The position numbers and the translations under genes were made by a program. Positions 44,680-54,518 of a stretch of 64,000 nt of DNA are shown here, piece after piece. Positions within the stretch are counted from its first letter, which is position 1. Every line of letters begins with the position of its first letter. The notes beneath the pieces were generated by a model that saw only the letters and a list, made by a program, of their open reading frames with translations, did no database searches and was not told the DNA's origin. This DNA comes from Candidatus Methylopumilus universalis (GTDB taxonomy: Bacteria; Pseudomonadota; Gammaproteobacteria; Burkholderiales; Methylophilaceae): positions 992,001 through 1,056,000 of the forward strand of contig NZ_CP040977.1 in assembly GCF_006364435.1 (NCBI RefSeq), read 5' to 3'.

Positions 44680-46533
44680 ATGAATCAATACCCTAAATGG
44701 AAGTATGGCCTTGTCTTAATTGCAATTTTTATTGGCCTTATTTACTCCGTCCCTAATTTTTTTGGGGAATCGCCTGCAGTTCAAATCATGCCACCTAAAA
44801 CATCAGATAAATTAGATTTATCTATATTAGCGACGATTGAAGGCAGTTTAAAGCAAGCAAATCTTCCTGTTGAAGGCATTATCCAAGAACCCAATGGCAT
44901 TAAAATTAAATTTGCAAATCCTGATAACCAGCTAAAAGCCAAAGATATTCTTCAAAATGCTTTAGGTGCCAACTATGTGATTGCGCTTAACTTGGTATCT
45001 AAATCACCTTCATGGCTATCTAAAATTGGGGCTATCCCAATGTATTTAGGTTTAGATTTAAGAGGTGGTGTGCACTTTCTTCTTCAGGTCGACATGAAAG
45101 CTGCATCCGAACAAGCGGCTGAAAGTAACCTAAATGATTTCCGCATGACTTTGAGAAAAGAACGTATTTCTTATATTGGTGCTTCAAGATTAAATGAAAT
45201 TGTAAAGCTTGAATTCGACAATCAAGAAGATCGCGAAAAAGCTAAAAAACTTATCAAAGTGAATTATCCAGATTTAGTGGTCAATGAATCTTCATCGGGG
45301 AAAGATAAAGCGCTTGATATTAGTATGAGCGAAATGGGCAAGAAAAAAATTCAAGAATTTGCGCTCAAACAAAATTTACAAACACTCCATAACCGCATTA
45401 ACGAACTTGGTGTTGCAGAACCTATTATTCAACAACAAGGTTTAGATCGAATCGTTGTGCAACTTCCGGGCGTTCAAGACACAGCAAAAGCTAAAGAAAT
45501 TCTTGGTCGAACAGCGACACTCGAAATTAGATTGGTCGATGAAGATAAAACAGATATTGCTTCATTAGAAAGCGCACAAAAAGGAAATGCACCTTTTGGA
45601 GACGATCTTTTTAAAGATAGAGACGGCAGATCCATTCTTGTTAAGAAAAACGTATTACTTACAGGTGAGAGAATTACTGATGCTGGGCCTGGCGTAGATC
45701 AACAATCAGGAAGGTCTGTTGTTCATGTCACACTGGACGGAAGAGGCTCAAATATATTTAAACAAGTCACACGAGAAAATGTAGGGAAGCGTTTAGCAAT
45801 TCTTCTGGTCGAAAAAGGACAAACGGAAGTTGTAACAGCGCCAGTAATTCAGCAAGAAATTGGTGGTGGTCGAGTACAAATTTCTGGCATGAATAGCCCG
45901 CAAGAGGCCACGGATATATCTCTTTTATTAAGAGCTGGGGCTCTGGCAGCGCCTATGCAAATTATTGAAGAGCGAACCGTAGGTCCAAGCATGGGTGAAG
46001 AAAATATTAAACGCGGCGTGCACTCTACCTTATGGGGTTTTGCAGCCATCTCTATCATGATGATCATTTACTACATGGCCTTTGGTGGCGTTTCTATTTT
46101 CGCACTTGCTGTGAATTTATTATTACTAGTCGCTTTATTATCAATAATGCAAGCCACCCTAACACTTCCTGGACTAGCAGCGATTGCGTTGGCATTAGGT
46201 ATGGCAATTGATGCAAACGTTCTCATTAATGAAAGAATCAGGGAAGAGCTTAGAAATGGCAACACGCCACAAGCAAGTATTCATGCTGGTTATGATCGAG
46301 CTTTTGATACTATCCTTGACTCTAATGTCACTACTTTAATTGCAGGTCTTGCCTTATTTATGTTTGGCACAGGTCCGATTAAAGGATTTGCGGTTGTTCA
46401 CGTGTTAGGCATCTTAACTTCTATGTTCAGTGCCATTTTAGTTTCACGAGCGCTTGTAAATATTATTTATGGTTATCGTCGCAAAATTGATAAATTGTCT
46501 ATTGGTCAAATTTACAAGCCACAAGAAGATTAA
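44680..46533 (+). CDS. secD: protein translocase subunit SecD
   Basis: RND-type subunit of 617 residues that uses the proton motive force to pull proteins out of SecYEG. An N-terminal span (about 9-26) is followed by a large periplasmic P1 domain, GLDLRGGVHFLLQVD (about 123-137), and a C-terminal six-span domain with ALALGMAIDANVLINERIRE (the DxxxxNxxxxE-type proton path). Two bases separate it from secF. Confidence 0.97.
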   Translation: MNQYPKWKYGLVLIAIFIGLIYSVPNFFGESPAVQIMPPKTSDKLDLSILATIEGSLKQANLPVEGIIQEPNGIKIKFANPDNQLKAKDILQNALGANYVIALNLVSKSPSWLSKIGAIPMYLGLDLRGGVHFLLQVDMKAASEQAAESNLNDFRMTLRKERISYIGASRLNEIVKLEFDNQEDREKAKKLIKVNYPDLVVNESSSGKDKALDISMSEMGKKKIQEFALKQNLQTLHNRINELGVAEPIIQQQGLDRIVVQLPGVQDTAKAKEILGRTATLEIRLVDEDKTDIASLESAQKGNAPFGDDLFKDRDGRSILVKKNVLLTGERITDAGPGVDQQSGRSVVHVTLDGRGSNIFKQVTRENVGKRLAILLVEKGQTEVVTAPVIQQEIGGGRVQISGMNSPQEATDISLLLRAGALAAPMQIIEERTVGPSMGEENIKRGVHSTLWGFAAISIMMIIYYMAFGGVSIFALAVNLLLLVALLSIMQATLTLPGLAAIALALGMAIDANVLINERIREELRNGNTPQASIHAGYDRAFDTILDSNVTTLIAGLALFMFGTGPIKGFAVVHVLGILTSMFSAILVSRALVNIIYGYRRKIDKLSIGQIYKPQED

Positions 46534-46535
46534 TT

Positions 46536-47474
46536 ATGGAATTATTTAGAATTAAAAAAGATATCCCCTTTATGAGTTACGGTCGACTAACCACGACCAT
46601 TTCTCTCATTACATTTATTATCTCTATTGTCTTTCTGAGTTTTAAAGGTCTTAATCTTGGTGTAGATTTTACTGGTGGCACGCTTATGGAAGTAAGTTAT
46701 AGCCATCCAGCCGATATCGATAAGATTCGTCAAGTCATGGATAAAATTGATCTTAAAGATACGACGGTACAAAATTTCGGCACAAGTAAGGATGTATTGA
46801 TTCGCTTGCCTATTCGACAAGATCTATCTATCGCTCAATTGTCAGAAAAAGTATCCGCGGCACTTATTGAGAGTGATAAAGATACAAAAATACAAAGAGT
46901 AGAGTCTGTCGGATCACAAGTTGGGGAAGAGCTTTATGCAAATGGAGCACTTGCTCTACTTCTCGTGTGCTTTGGAATTATTGCTTATCTAGCATTAAGA
47001 TTTGAATGGCGTTTTGCAGTTGCTGCTGTGATTGCCAATATGCATGATGTCATTATTATTTTAGGCTTTTTTGCATTTTTCCAATGGGAATTTAATCTCA
47101 CAGTCCTCGCGGCTATCCTTGCTGTCTTAGGCTATTCTGTGAATGAATCGGTTGTGGTTTTTGATCGCGTCAGAGAAAACTTTAAAAAAATGAGAAAAGC
47201 GAATGTAGTTGAAGTGATTGATAATGCAATCACAAGAACTATGTCTCGCACTGTGATTACCCATTTGATGACTCAAACGATGGTGTGCTCGATGTTATTT
47301 TTTGGCGGCGAAACACTTCATAACTTTGCACTTGCATTAACTATAGGTATTTTATTCGGCATCTATTCATCAGTACTTGTCGCATGTCCTGTTGCAATGT
47401 GGCTTGGCGTATCTCAACGCAATCTCGGTCAAGATCAACCTAAAGAAGATACGTCACAAGAAATCAATCCCTAA
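46536..47474 (+). CDS. secF: protein translocase subunit SecF
   Basis: Partner of SecD, 312 residues, six membrane spans. The N-terminal FKGLNLGVDFTGGTLMEVSY and the conserved AVLGYSVNESVVVFDRVREN segment are diagnostic. It is the last clear member of the translocase run; the CNNM/CBS gene follows after 13 bases. Confidence 0.97.
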   Translation: MELFRIKKDIPFMSYGRLTTTISLITFIISIVFLSFKGLNLGVDFTGGTLMEVSYSHPADIDKIRQVMDKIDLKDTTVQNFGTSKDVLIRLPIRQDLSIAQLSEKVSAALIESDKDTKIQRVESVGSQVGEELYANGALALLLVCFGIIAYLALRFEWRFAVAAVIANMHDVIIILGFFAFFQWEFNLTVLAAILAVLGYSVNESVVVFDRVRENFKKMRKANVVEVIDNAITRTMSRTVITHLMTQTMVCSMLFFGGETLHNFALALTIGILFGIYSSVLVACPVAMWLGVSQRNLGQDQPKEDTSQEINP

Positions 47475-47487
47475 GTTTTTTTAAACT

Positions 47488-48765
47488 TTGAATACCCTTT
47501 CTATTAGTTACCAATTTGTCATTCTTGCAGCCTTACTCGCTATTGCTGCTTTTTTCTCGCTTGCTGAAACAAGCTTAATGACTCTCAACCGCTATCGATT
47601 AAAACACTTAGTGTCTCAAGGCGATCGCGCGGCCAAGCTCACATATAAATTACTCTCATCCCCTGCAAAGCTTTTAGGCGTTATTCTGCTTTGTAAAGAA
47701 TTTGCAAGCGCCGCATCTGCAATGATTGTCACTATTATTACAGTGCGCCTCTATGGAGAAGGGCAAATAGCTCTTATGGCTGGAACCCTAGTGACCACAT
47801 TCTTAATTCTTATTTTTGGTGAAGTATCCCCTAAGGTTATTGCAGCCTCCAAACCAGAAAGATTTGCATTTTTCAGTAGCTATATACTCTTCCCTCTTTT
47901 AAAAATTCTCTATCCGATAGTTGCTCTAGTTAACTTTTTTGTATTAAGTTTTGTAAAACTATTTAATGTGAAAATTGATTTGAATAATAATCTTCATGCA
48001 ATATCGATGGATGAGTTAAGAAGTATTATTTCAGAAGCAGGTCAATTTATTCCGAATCAACATAGAAAAATCCTGCTGAATGTGTTTGAGCTTGAGCGCA
48101 TTACAGTCGACGATATTATGATTCCGCATACTTCAGTTGAAACTATTGATTTTGACTTAATGGATGAAGAAATTATTCAGAAATTAGTCACTTTCCAACA
48201 CAGCAGAATATTGGTAAAAACAAATTCACCTGACAGCATCCTAGGACTGCTTAATACTCAGAAAATTATTAAGCAACTTAATATTCATGATGCATTAAGT
48301 AAAATTACAAAGGATGATTTAAAGGCGCTTATTTCAGAACCATACTTCATTCCATCCGGCACACCTTTATATACTCAAATGCAGCACTTTCAAGATAAGC
48401 AAGAAAGAGTGGGTTTAATTGTAAATGAACATGGTGAATTTATTGGGCTAATAAGCCTTGAAGATATTCTAGAAGAAATTGTTGGCGAATTTAACCTAGA
48501 TTTTCTTTCAAAATCATCTAAATTTAGTCAAGATGATGATGGGGGTTGGATTGTAGATGGTAGTGTAACGATTCGAACACTAAACAAAAAATTGAATCTT
48601 CAATTTCCAATTGACGGTCCTAAGACATTAAATGGCTTGGTGTTAGAATACTTTGAAGATATCCCAGAACCGAATACAAGTTTCAAAATTGCAAACCATA
48701 CTATGGAAGTTCTTCAGTCTCACGACCGAATTGTAAAGAGCATAAAAATCTATCCTCTGTCGTAA
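47488..48765 (+). CDS. CNNM-domain / CBS-pair membrane protein (HlyC/CorC family)
   Basis: A 425-residue protein starting with TTG. It has a DUF21/CNNM membrane domain (about 8-190, AFFSLAETSLMTLNRYRLKHL), a CBS pair (about 205-330, with TVDDIMIPHTSVE and ISLEDILEEIVGEFN) and a C-terminal CorC_HlyC domain (about 340-420). The family is implicated in magnesium homeostasis or efflux. The truncated gene at the window start is a soluble relative. It probably belongs to the tgt-secF transcript by spacing. Confidence 0.9.
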   Translation: MNTLSISYQFVILAALLAIAAFFSLAETSLMTLNRYRLKHLVSQGDRAAKLTYKLLSSPAKLLGVILLCKEFASAASAMIVTIITVRLYGEGQIALMAGTLVTTFLILIFGEVSPKVIAASKPERFAFFSSYILFPLLKILYPIVALVNFFVLSFVKLFNVKIDLNNNLHAISMDELRSIISEAGQFIPNQHRKILLNVFELERITVDDIMIPHTSVETIDFDLMDEEIIQKLVTFQHSRILVKTNSPDSILGLLNTQKIIKQLNIHDALSKITKDDLKALISEPYFIPSGTPLYTQMQHFQDKQERVGLIVNEHGEFIGLISLEDILEEIVGEFNLDFLSKSSKFSQDDDGGWIVDGSVTIRTLNKKLNLQFPIDGPKTLNGLVLEYFEDIPEPNTSFKIANHTMEVLQSHDRIVKSIKIYPLS

Positions 48766-48840
48766 TTTTTTAAAAATTCTCCTGAAGAATTGCTTGAGTT
48801 TTTATTTTTTTTAATCACAATAATAAATAGGGTTTAGCTC

Positions 48841-49155
48841 ATGCCAAAAGTAAATGCAACTGAAGACCTAAAGCTTAGTCCAAAGAAAGCTAAGACTAAA
48901 CTTCCTAGCATGTATAAAGTTATTATACTGAACGATGACTTTACGCCCATGGAATTCGTTGTGAATACAATTCAGCGTTTTTTTAATAAAAGCGTTGATG
49001 AGGCCACTCGTATAATGTTAAAAATACATACAGAGGGCTTGGGTGTTTGTGGAATATTCCCTGTAGATATTGCGGAAACAAAAATGAATCAGGTGCTAAA
49101 CTATGCAAAAGAACACCAGCACCCTTTGCAATGTATTATTGAAAGAATTGATTAA
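48841..49155 (+). CDS. clpS: ATP-dependent Clp protease adaptor ClpS
   Basis: N-degron adaptor that delivers N-end-rule substrates to ClpAP. It has 104 residues. The signature [20 protein letters not shown] and the ligand-pocket [16 protein letters not shown] are present. Nine bases separate it from clpA. Confidence 0.96.
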   Translation: MPKVNATEDLKLSPKKAKTKLPSMYKVIILNDDFTPMEFVVNTIQRFFNKSVDEATRIMLKIHTEGLGVCGIFPVDIAETKMNQVLNYAKEHQHPLQCIIERID

Positions 49156-49164
49156 ATTTAAATT

Positions 49165-51432
49165 ATGATAGCTCAAGAACTCGAAGTTAGCCTGCATATG
49201 GCATTTATGGATGCGAGACAAAAGCGTCATGAGCTTATTACGGTTGAGCATTTGCTTCTTGCTATGCTTGATAACCCTTCTGCAGCAGAAGTTCTTAAAG
49301 CCTGCGGTTCAAATATTGAAACACTCAGAAATGAATTAACCCAATATATCGACGATCATACGCCAACTATTTCTGGCGAGGACGAAGTTGATACTCAGCC
49401 CACACTTGGATTTCAAAGAGTTATTCAAAGAGCAATGCTTCATATTCAATCCTCTGGTAAAAAAGAAGTTAATGGGGCAAATGTATTAGTTGCAATCTAT
49501 GGCGAAAAAGATTCGCATGCTGTTTACTTTCTTCACCAGCAAGGTGTAACCCGACTTGATGTCGTTAATTTTATTGCGCATGGCGTTTCTAAATTAAATG
49601 AAGGTGAAACTCATAAACCATCTACCGAACAAGAGAATGATCAAGAGTCATCCGCTACCAAAGCACTAGAAACTTATACTATTAATCTTAATAAGATGGT
49701 ACTAGCGGGCAAAATTGACCCTTTGATTGGTCGTGATTTAGAAATTGAGCGCGTAATTCAAACTCTCTGTAGAAGAAGAAAAAATAATCCGCTTCTAGTA
49801 GGTGAAGCTGGCGTTGGAAAAACTGCAATTGCTGAAGGACTCGCAAAAAGAATTGTCGACAAAGAAGTGCCTAGCATTTTAGAAGGCACAACAATATTCT
49901 CGCTTGATATGGGTACATTGTTAGCAGGCACAAAATACCGCGGCGACTTTGAGCAAAGACTGAAATCTGTGATGAAGCAACTCAATGAACATAAAGATGC
50001 TATTTTATTTATTGATGAGATTCACACGCTTATAGGGGCTGGATCTGCAAGCGGAGGCACGCTTGACGCGTCTAACCTTCTTAAGCCTGCTCTATCGAAT
50101 GGATCTATTAAATGTATTGGTGCGACGACATATCAGGAATATAGAACAGTCTTTGAAAAAGATCATGCGTTAGCAAGAAGATTTCAGAAAATTGATGTGA
50201 ATGAACCAAGCATTCTTGATACGATCAATATTCTCAAAGGGCTTAAAACCAGATTTGAAAAACATCATAATGTAAAATATTCTGTTGCAGCAATTCATAG
50301 CGCTGCAGAACTTTCTGCAAAATATATTAATGATAGACATCTTCCTGATAAAGCAATTGATGTCATTGATGAAGCTGGCGCTGCTCAGAGAATACTTCCA
50401 AAAAATAAACAGAAGAAAGTAATCACTAACAAAGAAATTGAAGAGGTCGTAGCTAAGATTGCTAAGATTCCTCCAAAAAATATTTCTAATGACGACAAGC
50501 ATGCGCTAAAAAATCTAGAGCGTGATCTTAAAGCAGTTATCTTTGGCCAAGATAAAGCCATTGAAAATTTAGCTAGTGCTATAAAAATGACAAGAAGTGG
50601 ATTGGGCGTTCCAAACAAGCCTATAGGTAACTTTCTTTTTAGCGGACCAACAGGTGTTGGAAAAACTGAAGTAGCTCGCCAACTTGCTTACATTCTAGGT
50701 ATTGAACTCGTTCGTATCGATATGAGTGAATATATGGAAAGGCATGCAGTCTCAAGACTTATAGGCGCTCCACCAGGCTACGTCGGATTCGAGCAAGGTG
50801 GTTTAATGACAGAAGCTGTTAATAAACAACCTTATTGTGTTCTTCTTCTTGATGAGATTGAAAAAGCACACCCTGATATCTTTAATATTCTCTTGCAAGT
50901 CATGGATCATGGATCTTTAACTGATAGCAATGGTAGAAAAACAGATTTCAGAAATGTGACCCTGATTATGACAACCAATGCTGGTGCAGAATCTATTTCT
51001 AAAACTTCTATGGGCTTTACCCAATCTAAAAAAATGGGTGACGAGCAAGCAGAAATTAAACGCTTATTTACGCCTGAATTTAGAAATAGACTTGATGCGA
51101 CTGTATCATTTGCAGCCCTCGACCATGATGTCATTCTAAAAGTTGTTGATAAATTCCTTATGCAGCTTGAAGATCAATTACATGAGAAAAAAGTAGATGC
51201 AACTTTCACAGAAAATCTCAAATCATACCTAGCCAAAAACGGCTTTGATCCAAGTATGGGTGCTAGACCTATGTCACGCCTCATTCAAGACACAATTAGA
51301 AAAGCACTTGCAGATGAGTTACTGTTTGGTAAGCTCACTAATGGTGGTAATGTAATTATTGATATTGATAGCGATGACAGAGTGAAATTAATTTTTGAAG
51401 AAGAAAATAAAGCTATTCTTCAAGAATCTTAA
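49165..51432 (+). CDS. clpA: ATP-dependent Clp protease ATPase subunit ClpA
   Basis: AAA+ unfoldase that feeds ClpP. It has 755 residues: an N-terminal ClpS-binding domain (about 1-145), D1 with Walker A GEAGVGKTAIAEG and Walker B AILFIDEIHTL, and D2 with GPTGVGKTEVARQ and YCVLLLDEIEKAHPD. The end is convergent with the GST-like gene, sharing four bases. Confidence 0.97.
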   Translation: MIAQELEVSLHMAFMDARQKRHELITVEHLLLAMLDNPSAAEVLKACGSNIETLRNELTQYIDDHTPTISGEDEVDTQPTLGFQRVIQRAMLHIQSSGKKEVNGANVLVAIYGEKDSHAVYFLHQQGVTRLDVVNFIAHGVSKLNEGETHKPSTEQENDQESSATKALETYTINLNKMVLAGKIDPLIGRDLEIERVIQTLCRRRKNNPLLVGEAGVGKTAIAEGLAKRIVDKEVPSILEGTTIFSLDMGTLLAGTKYRGDFEQRLKSVMKQLNEHKDAILFIDEIHTLIGAGSASGGTLDASNLLKPALSNGSIKCIGATTYQEYRTVFEKDHALARRFQKIDVNEPSILDTINILKGLKTRFEKHHNVKYSVAAIHSAAELSAKYINDRHLPDKAIDVIDEAGAAQRILPKNKQKKVITNKEIEEVVAKIAKIPPKNISNDDKHALKNLERDLKAVIFGQDKAIENLASAIKMTRSGLGVPNKPIGNFLFSGPTGVGKTEVARQLAYILGIELVRIDMSEYMERHAVSRLIGAPPGYVGFEQGGLMTEAVNKQPYCVLLLDEIEKAHPDIFNILLQVMDHGSLTDSNGRKTDFRNVTLIMTTNAGAESISKTSMGFTQSKKMGDEQAEIKRLFTPEFRNRLDATVSFAALDHDVILKVVDKFLMQLEDQLHEKKVDATFTENLKSYLAKNGFDPSMGARPMSRLIQDTIRKALADELLFGKLTNGGNVIIDIDSDDRVKLIFEEENKAILQES

Positions 51433-52031
51433 TCCTTCCTCATCACCTCTTGAAACATCTGGGTGTTTATTAAGTTGTGTAGCCATTTTTTTAATTCTTG
51501 ATATCTAGAATTCAAAAACCAATCCTCATCTACCAACGAAAATTGTCTTACAAATGGAAAGATTGCCGCATCAGCAAGGCTTATTCGCTCTACCATTAAG
51601 TAATTATTAGATTGCAATTTATCGTTTAACAAATTCAGAAAAATTTCACATTCAGAACGATAGTATTCTTTTGAATGTTCTGGAAAGCGATCAGCATATT
51701 TATATCTATCTAAATTTTTCTTAAAATTAAAATCATTTTCATCAATAAGTTTTTGGCTAGCATTCTCATCATTTAAAAGCCAGCATTCTGGGTCATGTTG
51801 ACTGAGGGCCCATAGCATAATTTCCAGGCTCTCTTCGATGACTGCGCCATCGATATCAATTAATACAGGAACTGTACCTTTGGGACTTAAAGCTAAAAAT
51901 TCGCTTGATTTATGCTTGAGTGAAATTTCTATAGGCTCATAAGCGATCTTAGCTTTATACAAGGCCAGTCTTGATCGAATGGCATAAGGACAGCGCCTAT
52001 ATGTATATAACCTTGGTTTAATCAATATCAT
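51429..52031 (-). CDS. glutathione S-transferase-like protein
   Basis: A 200-residue protein with a thioredoxin-like N-terminal GST domain (RLYTYRRCPYAIRSRLALYK, SPKGTVPVLIDIDGAVIEES) and a C-terminal helical domain (SLADAAIFPFVRQF). The start at ATG 52031 shares one base with the pyrD stop (TAATG), so translation is probably coupled; an upstream start at 52049 would add six residues. The CPYA motif suggests a Cys-type (omega/glutaredoxin-like) active site. Substrate unknown. Confidence 0.87.
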   Translation of the reverse strand: MILIKPRLYTYRRCPYAIRSRLALYKAKIAYEPIEISLKHKSSEFLALSPKGTVPVLIDIDGAVIEESLEIMLWALSQHDPECWLLNDENASQKLIDENDFNFKKNLDRYKYADRFPEHSKEYYRSECEIFLNLLNDKLQSNNYLMVERISLADAAIFPFVRQFSLVDEDWFLNSRYQELKKWLHNLINTQMFQEVMRKD

Positions 52032-53044
52032 TAGCCAATGGAATGGCAAGCATCAAGAATGAGCTTTCTTCCTTGGTAAACTAGACCTGAATAGATTTGA
52101 ACAAGCTCAGCACCTGCTTTTATTTTCTCAACTGCATCTTCTCCAGAAAATATACCGCCAACACCAATGATTGGAACTTCTCCTTGAAGCCTTGAATAAA
52201 GCTCGCGAATAATTGAGTTGGACAAATTAAATAAGGGCTTGCCTGACATGCCGCCGGCTTCTTTTCCATTAAAAAGGTCATTTACCGAATCCCTATTAAC
52301 AGTTGTATTAGTCGCTATCACTCCATCAATTTTATTTTTGATGATGCTTTTCGATATTGCATCTAAATGCTTAAGGGTTAAATCAGGTGAAATTTTTAAA
52401 GCAATAGGAACATAGCGTCCATAATAATCATTCAATCTGGTTTGCTCTTGTTTAAGTTGTGCTAATAAAATATTGAGCGCTTTTGTTTCTTGCAGATCTC
52501 TTAAGTTTTTTGTATTGGGTGAGGAAATGTTGACTGCAATATAATTTGCATATTGATATACCTTTTTCATACATAAAATATAATCTTCTGCTGCTTTTTC
52601 TATGGGAGTATCAAAGTTCTTGCCAATATTAATTCCAAGGACACCTTTATATTTGCTAAGTCTAATATTTTCAACGGCAGCATCTACGCCTATGTTATTA
52701 AAGCCAAATCGGTTGATAATGCCCTGAGCCTCCGGCAACCTAAATAATCGAGGTCTTGGATTGCCTGGTTGAGGTCTTGGGGTGATCGTTCCAACTTCAA
52801 TAAAACCAAAACCTAATTTACCTAAGGCATCAATATGGCTTGCATTCTTATCTAGTCCTGCAGCTAATCCCACAGGGTTTTGAAAGGGGATGCCCATCAC
52901 AGTTCTGAGCTTTGAAGGATGAGGGGCTTTTAAGAGGCCCAGTAAGCCCATTTTATTAGAAAGAGATAGTGCCTTAAGGGTTAAGTCATGCGAAAATTCT
53001 GCATCAAACTTAAATAATAGCGAACGAATTAATTGGTGGCTCAT
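52031..53044 (-). CDS. pyrD: dihydroorotate dehydrogenase (quinone), class 2
   Basis: FMN enzyme of pyrimidine synthesis that passes electrons to the quinone pool. It has 337 residues. The N-terminal membrane-associating helix (about 1-35) marks class 2. FMN and substrate segments are NPVGLAAGLDKNASHIDALG, VNISSPNTKNLRDLQ (catalytic Ser nearby), KISPDLTLKHL and ATNTTVNRD. It is divergent from the RoxA-like gene. Confidence 0.96.
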   Translation of the reverse strand: MSHQLIRSLLFKFDAEFSHDLTLKALSLSNKMGLLGLLKAPHPSKLRTVMGIPFQNPVGLAAGLDKNASHIDALGKLGFGFIEVGTITPRPQPGNPRPRLFRLPEAQGIINRFGFNNIGVDAAVENIRLSKYKGVLGINIGKNFDTPIEKAAEDYILCMKKVYQYANYIAVNISSPNTKNLRDLQETKALNILLAQLKQEQTRLNDYYGRYVPIALKISPDLTLKHLDAISKSIIKNKIDGVIATNTTVNRDSVNDLFNGKEAGGMSGKPLFNLSNSIIRELYSRLQGEVPIIGVGGIFSGEDAVEKIKAGAELVQIYSGLVYQGRKLILDACHSIG

Positions 53045-53090
53045 AACTCTGTTATTTTAACTTAGGAAGTTATAAGGCTAAATAAATATT

Positions 53091-54242
53091 ATGCGATTAA
53101 ATCCTAAAAATCATATTCTAGGAAAGATATCTAACGATGTCTTTCTTAAAAAATATTGGCAAAAAAAACCTCTTTTAATTAGGGGTGCCATTAAGAATTT
53201 TAAATCTCCAATTACAGAAAAAGATCTTTTTAAAATCGCGCAAAACGAAACCGCAATATCTCGCCTTATTGAATGCAAGCATGGTATTTGGCAAGTCAAA
53301 TATGGCCCTTTTAAAAAATCAGATCTCCCTAAAAAAACCAATACATCTTGGACAATGCTTGTACAAAATATTAACCATCATGTTCCTTTTGCTGAGTCAT
53401 TTTTAAATCTTTTTAAATTTATTCCTTATGCTCGTCTTGATGATTTAATGGTGAGCTTTGCTACAAAAAAAGGGAGTGTCGGCCCTCATTATGACTCTTA
53501 TGATGTATTTCTATTTCAAGCACATGGCGAAAGAGAATGGAAAATTAGTGATCAAAAGAAATTTTCTTTAGATAAAAAATCGGCTATTAAAATAATTACT
53601 AATTTTAAGACTAAAAATACATGGGTACTTAAGCCAGGTGACATGCTGTATTTGCCGCCCAATGTAGGTCACTGGGGTATATCTCAAAGTGATGATTGCC
53701 TAACTTATTCTATTGGATTCAGAGCGCCTGGTACATTTGAGATCCAATCTAAATTTTTAGATTTTATTCAAGATAACCTCATTACAAATCAAAATGATCT
53801 TTATAAAGATCCGAATTTAAATCTTCAAAAAAATCCTGCTGAAATCAATTTAAATATGATAAAAAAAATTCAGCAGATTGTGAATCAATTGCGCTGGAAT
53901 GCGAAATCAATTAATACTTTTATTGGTCAATTACTGACAGAGCCAATTGAAGGAGCTGTTTTCGAGACTTCTAAACCTTTAACACTTGAAATCTTTAAAA
54001 AAGATCTTATAAGAAAACCACTTAAACTTAACCCAAAAACAAGAATGCTTTTTATAAAAAATAATTTTTATATCAACGGTGAGCTGATTGAGACTGATAA
54101 AAAGAGCGTCGTACATCTAAAGCAACTTGCAAATGACAGAGAAATATCAGTAAAGTCTACTTTGAACAAAAAGGATTTGAACGCTTTGGGGATAGTCTTG
54201 CTCCCCCTCTATCTCTCGGGATTTATTGATTTTATTGAATAA
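53091..54242 (+). CDS. JmjC-type ribosomal oxygenase (RoxA/YcfD-like)
   Basis: A 383-residue 2-oxoglutarate/iron oxygenase. The iron triad is H133, D135 (GSVGPHYDSYDVF) and H194 (PNVGHWGIS). The N-terminal FLKKYWQKKPLLIRGAIKNF is typical of the YcfD/RoxA group, which hydroxylates an arginine of ribosomal protein uL16 in E. coli. The C-terminal domain is longer and acidic-basic mixed. Target in this organism is inferred. Confidence 0.87.
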   Translation: MRLNPKNHILGKISNDVFLKKYWQKKPLLIRGAIKNFKSPITEKDLFKIAQNETAISRLIECKHGIWQVKYGPFKKSDLPKKTNTSWTMLVQNINHHVPFAESFLNLFKFIPYARLDDLMVSFATKKGSVGPHYDSYDVFLFQAHGEREWKISDQKKFSLDKKSAIKIITNFKTKNTWVLKPGDMLYLPPNVGHWGISQSDDCLTYSIGFRAPGTFEIQSKFLDFIQDNLITNQNDLYKDPNLNLQKNPAEINLNMIKKIQQIVNQLRWNAKSINTFIGQLLTEPIEGAVFETSKPLTLEIFKKDLIRKPLKLNPKTRMLFIKNNFYINGELIETDKKSVVHLKQLANDREISVKSTLNKKDLNALGIVLLPLYLSGFIDFIE

Positions 54243-54244
54243 TA

Positions 54245-54274
54245 TTAACTATCTCGCTTATTTTGTTGTAGAAT
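54245..54274 (+). promoter_or_regulatory. candidate promoter of the micro-lipoprotein gene
   Basis: TTAACT (54245-54250) and TAGAAT (54269-54274) with 18-base spacing, 57 bases before the ATG at 54332. Four of six bases match at the -35. Sequence match only. Confidence 0.3.
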
Positions 54275-54331
54275 ATTTGGTAGGGAGTCTTTCATAGGCC
54301 CCGAATTCAACATTAATTTTAAGGATTAAAA

Positions 54332-54463
54332 ATGACACGTTCACTACTTATCGCTTTATTATTAGCTATTGGTTTAACTGCTTGCGGCAAAAAAGAAGAA
54401 GCTGCTCCTGCTGCTGATGCAGCTCCAGCTGCTGAAGCTGCTCCAGCTGCTGAAGCTAAGTAA
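54332..54463 (+). CDS. 43-residue Ala/Pro-rich lipoprotein
   Basis: A very small lipoprotein. The signal MTRSLLIALLLAIGLTAC leads to lipidated Cys18, followed by GKKEE and a tail of APAAEA-type repeats. Codons for alanine are almost all GCT. An AAGGA Shine-Dalgarno precedes the ATG, and a strong terminator follows, so it is a stand-alone transcription unit with the look of an abundant product, in the style of entericidin or small-envelope lipoproteins. Its role is unknown. Confidence 0.8.
   Translation: MTRSLLIALLLAIGLTACGKKEEAAPAADAAPAAEAAPAAEAK
54422..54457. repeat. perfect 18-bp tandem repeat in coding sequence
   Basis: GCTCCAGCTGCTGAAGCT occurs twice head to tail (54422-54439, 54440-54457), encoding APAAEA twice in the micro-lipoprotein; a diverged third unit precedes them. 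Confidence 0.9.
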
Positions 54464-54490
54464 TAGATAATTAATCTATTGTTTTAATAA

Positions 54491-54518
54491 AAAAGCCGGT
54501 TTCTAACCGGCTTTTTTT
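54491..54518. terminator. strong bidirectional terminator
   Basis: An 11-bp perfect stem AAAAGCCGGTT, loop TCT, AACCGGCTTTT with A and T tracts on both sides. It serves the micro-lipoprotein (plus) and the convergent metallo-hydrolase gene (minus), whose last codons overlap its right edge. Confidence 0.88.

Noticed and set aside
48775-48791. AATTCT/AGAATT hairpin between the CNNM gene and clpS as a terminator
   Set aside because: A 6-bp A/T-rich stem and a distant T-run are too weak to claim.
50170-50502. Open frame on the minus strand inside clpA
   Set aside because: Antisense shadow of a strongly conserved gene; no signal, domain or ribosome-binding site.
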